This document shows positions 20,155 through 21,935 of a DNA stretch of 21,935 nucleotides, piece after piece. Under the pieces are notes generated by a model that ran no database searches, was not told the DNA's origin, and worked only from the letters and a program-made list of their open reading frames with translations. The DNA comes from Elysia marginata (Eukaryota > Mollusca > Gastropoda > Plakobranchidae). Position 1 is the first letter of the stretch; each line of letters opens with the position of its first letter. Where the stretch lies: contig BMAT01006946.1 in assembly GCA_019649035.1 (NCBI GenBank), positions 171,196 to 193,130 on the forward strand. The letters run 5' to 3'. The translations under genes and the position numbers were made by a program.

Positions 20155-20160
20155 GTAAGT
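20155..20160 (+). other. Splice donor GTAAGT
   Basis: TTCG followed by GTAAGT is a consensus donor. No acceptor and coding exon could be identified in the remaining 1.8 kb on the plus strand, so any downstream exon would be outside the window. Confidence 0.35.
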
Positions 20161-20520
20161 CTCTATCTGTTGGAGGGTCAAGCTGCGCTTAGAACAAACA
20201 CCTACATTTAGACTTAGTAACACTAGAACAATATGTTGGCCCGGTCTGGGATCAATTGCTGCCAGACTTGGAGACAGGCGTAATCCGTTAATCCCAAGAG
20301 GCCGATGTTTGGCCAGGCCCGTCGAAGGTTAAGTGTATGTGCAGTATGGGTGTATGTATATGGACGGGTTCTGTTACGTCTACTTTGTTTGGGCCCCTTT
20401 GAACAATACAATTATATTTATCAGTTTGATAGATGCGGTACAGGGGGTCTATTGAAGATGAGTATTTCTGTTAAAACTTTCACTTATTTACCCCCAAGGC
20501 TGCCGATAACATCGTCAGTC
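20161..20520. other. Non-coding sequence after the donor
   Basis: Moderately GC-rich at first. A TGGCCCGGTCTGGGATC segment at 20237-20253 has the layout of a retroelement primer-binding site (TGG start, then a GGGATC T-stem-like end), but I could not match it to a tRNA. No gag- or pol-like frame follows. Confidence 0.3.
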
Positions 20521-20703
20521 CTAACAGAAATAAGAGAGAAAAGGGGGAAAAAAGTAAACAATCTTAGAAAGAAAGAAGAGGGGGGGAAGATTGAAAACAA
20601 AAACAGGAAGAGACAAAGGTATAGAGCTCGAGAAGAGAAGAGAAGAGAAAGAGAGAGAGAGATAAAGAGAAGGAGACAGAGAGAGGGAGGAGAGAGAAAG
20701 AAA
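20521..20703. repeat. Second homopurine tract (GA/AAGAG-rich)
   Basis: The plus strand is almost pure A/G with GAGAA, AGAG and GGGGG runs, including repeats of agaagag around 20631-20648. Charged Lys/Glu/Arg frames on plus and Ser/Leu/Phe frames on minus are consequences of the composition. Confidence 0.85.
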
Positions 20704-21694
20704 GTTACTGAATGAGACAGACAGCGATACGCCAATTTTCGGCAGCAAGTTTTCTTTTGCGATAAGCGTGTCCCTGGTTTTGAGAGTCTTCTTGAGGACC
20801 CAATTACCTCGTACGTAACATTAGCAGGATTGCCTCAACAATGCAGTAGTTGTACGCTTTCTGCCACTGCCGGTTTGATATCGCATTCTTGTTTTGTTTG
20901 ATCCTGCCTAAATAATTATCCAAATCAGTCTGTTAATAGATCACAGGGCCTGTTTGAAGTCGTTCTCAATCCGTCCACCTCTCGATTCCTATCAAAACAA
21001 GCTTTGATCACAGTCTAGTCTGTCGCATTTAGAGCGTTTCATTCGGCTAAATAATTACACAATGAAGAATGAGAACAATAATGGCTATTATTCTGTTGAT
21101 GGAGCTCTTTTTCTAGTGAATCTAGCTTTTTTATTCGTTATTGCGTGAAGCCTTATGTTGTAAACAAGCCCGCTAGCTGAAAAGCACACAAACTCAAACA
21201 TGGCTTTCTTTCTAAGCGTTATTTGAGTTTTTAGTTCTGACAGAGTAAATCTCATTAAGAGCCTGGTCAACCAAATTCAGTGCAAAAATATTAAGATTTA
21301 TAAGTTGTGCTCCTTGTGGAATGTTAGGTTATGCCTTAAAGCGGTTTAGTGCAGCTCAAATCCTGATAGATCTACATTTAAGGATCGGGGATAGGATAAA
21401 TGAATAGTAGTAAAAGAAAATTGGCTCACCATGTGCCAGTTCAAACTAATACGTGTAGCTGGGTGGCGCGCTTCTTTCATGCTTTAAATAAGTACAGTAT
21501 TTAGATAATACAGAAAAATTATGGTCATAGTCTTTCATCGCCGAAGGCAGTCTCAAGACTTCACATATTTCCTCAAGCAAGTCAATGCATACCGAAACAA
21601 ATTCAAATCATATTTCAGATCATATAAGTAGGCCTACGGCAGCCTTTTAGGCACTCAAATAGTACTATTCCTCAAATATCAAGCACTGCCTTTG
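20704..21694. other. Gene-free AT-rich stretch
   Basis: No open frame with coding character, RNA gene or clear repeat was identified. Confidence 0.4.
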
Positions 21695-21836
21695 GCCAGG
21701 TATCCATTTTACCGTTAGGTGCACTGAGGAAATCGTGGATAAATTGGTATATTAAATAAATTACAACATAAAGTCGTGGTTGAGAATCGAACCTGCAACA
21801 GAGGGATCATGCAAACCACTAAGCCACGATGCCTCA
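21695..21836 (-). mobile_element. Decayed tRNA-derived SINE at the right edge
   Basis: On the minus strand an A box TGGCTTAGTGG (plus 21816-21826) is followed by a B box GGTTCGATTCT (plus 21783-21793). Only 22 bases lie between them, shorter than in a tRNA, so part of the anticodon arm is missing. The adjoining body contains, on the plus strand, ccaggtatccattttaccg and gcactgaggaa. I recall near-identical wording (GGTACCCATTTTACCGCTGGGTGGACTGAGG) from SINEs of many aquatic invertebrates. The left end is approximate and no duplication was found. Confidence 0.6.
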
Positions 21837-21935
21837 CAATTGTGACTAGAAATTTTTTAACGTAATTCTGTTATCACAAAGTTAGAAGACTTAGTTAAAA
21901 GACGTAAAGAAATAACACCCCTTAAATTTAGGAAA

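Noticed and set aside
19750..20230. Complete LTR retrotransposon
   Set aside because: I found no second terminal repeat, no target-site duplication, no polypurine tract in place and no gag/pol frame. The LTR idea is kept only as an alternative for the TATA unit.
20305..20715. 136-codon plus-strand frame
   Set aside because: Its second half is the homopurine tract. The first half has no supporting start context, motif or splice signals.

Overview
The window looks like nuclear DNA of an invertebrate animal, probably a mollusc. This is an inference. It rests on AT-rich non-coding DNA, a spliced gene, many di- and tetranucleotide repeats, and tRNA-derived SINEs whose bodies and tails resemble those I associate with molluscs. 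Nothing bacterial, viral or plasmid-like is visible: no operons, no ribosome binding sites and no phage genes.

Only one stretch is convincingly protein-coding. On the minus strand, 3952 down to 1384 is a GC-richer 3'-terminal exon encoding about 855 residues of a serine-, arginine-, proline- and histidine-rich, apparently disordered protein that I do not recognise. The frame is open for 361 codons before its first ATG and is preceded by a good splice acceptor. The start of the gene therefore lies in upstream exon(s), to the right in window coordinates. Below 1384 lie a probable 3' UTR, candidate poly(A) signals near 525-534 and a fold-back at 1027-1091.

The remaining 18 kb (3967-21935) is intronic and/or intergenic and dominated by repeats. 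In order these are: a tRNA-Arg-like SINE (4183-4480); GA and TC microsatellites (5363, 7785, 10474); a head-to-tail pair of 0.78-0.83 kb repeat units, each with three internal ~82-bp subrepeats (8269-9879); a LINE-like 3' tail (10308); a second SINE of the first family (12091-12403); a different SINE with a perfect 12-bp target-site duplication (12725-13050); a lone B-box remnant (13297); a 1.8-kb homopurine region (16195-17955) containing a ~300-bp duplication and a 139-bp tandem duplication; a TATA box followed by a splice donor on the plus strand (20041-20160), which could be a promoter with a non-coding first exon or part of an LTR; another purine tract (20521-20703); and a decayed tRNA-type SINE at the right edge.

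Long apparent reading frames in the homopurine region are artefacts of the simple repeat. I found no CRISPR array, intact transposon gene, functional tRNA or rRNA, and nothing that amounts to a new multi-gene system. The most useful leads are the unrecognised exon, the 0.8-kb tandem repeat family, the SINE insertion with intact target-site duplication, and the TATA/donor unit near 20.1 kb.
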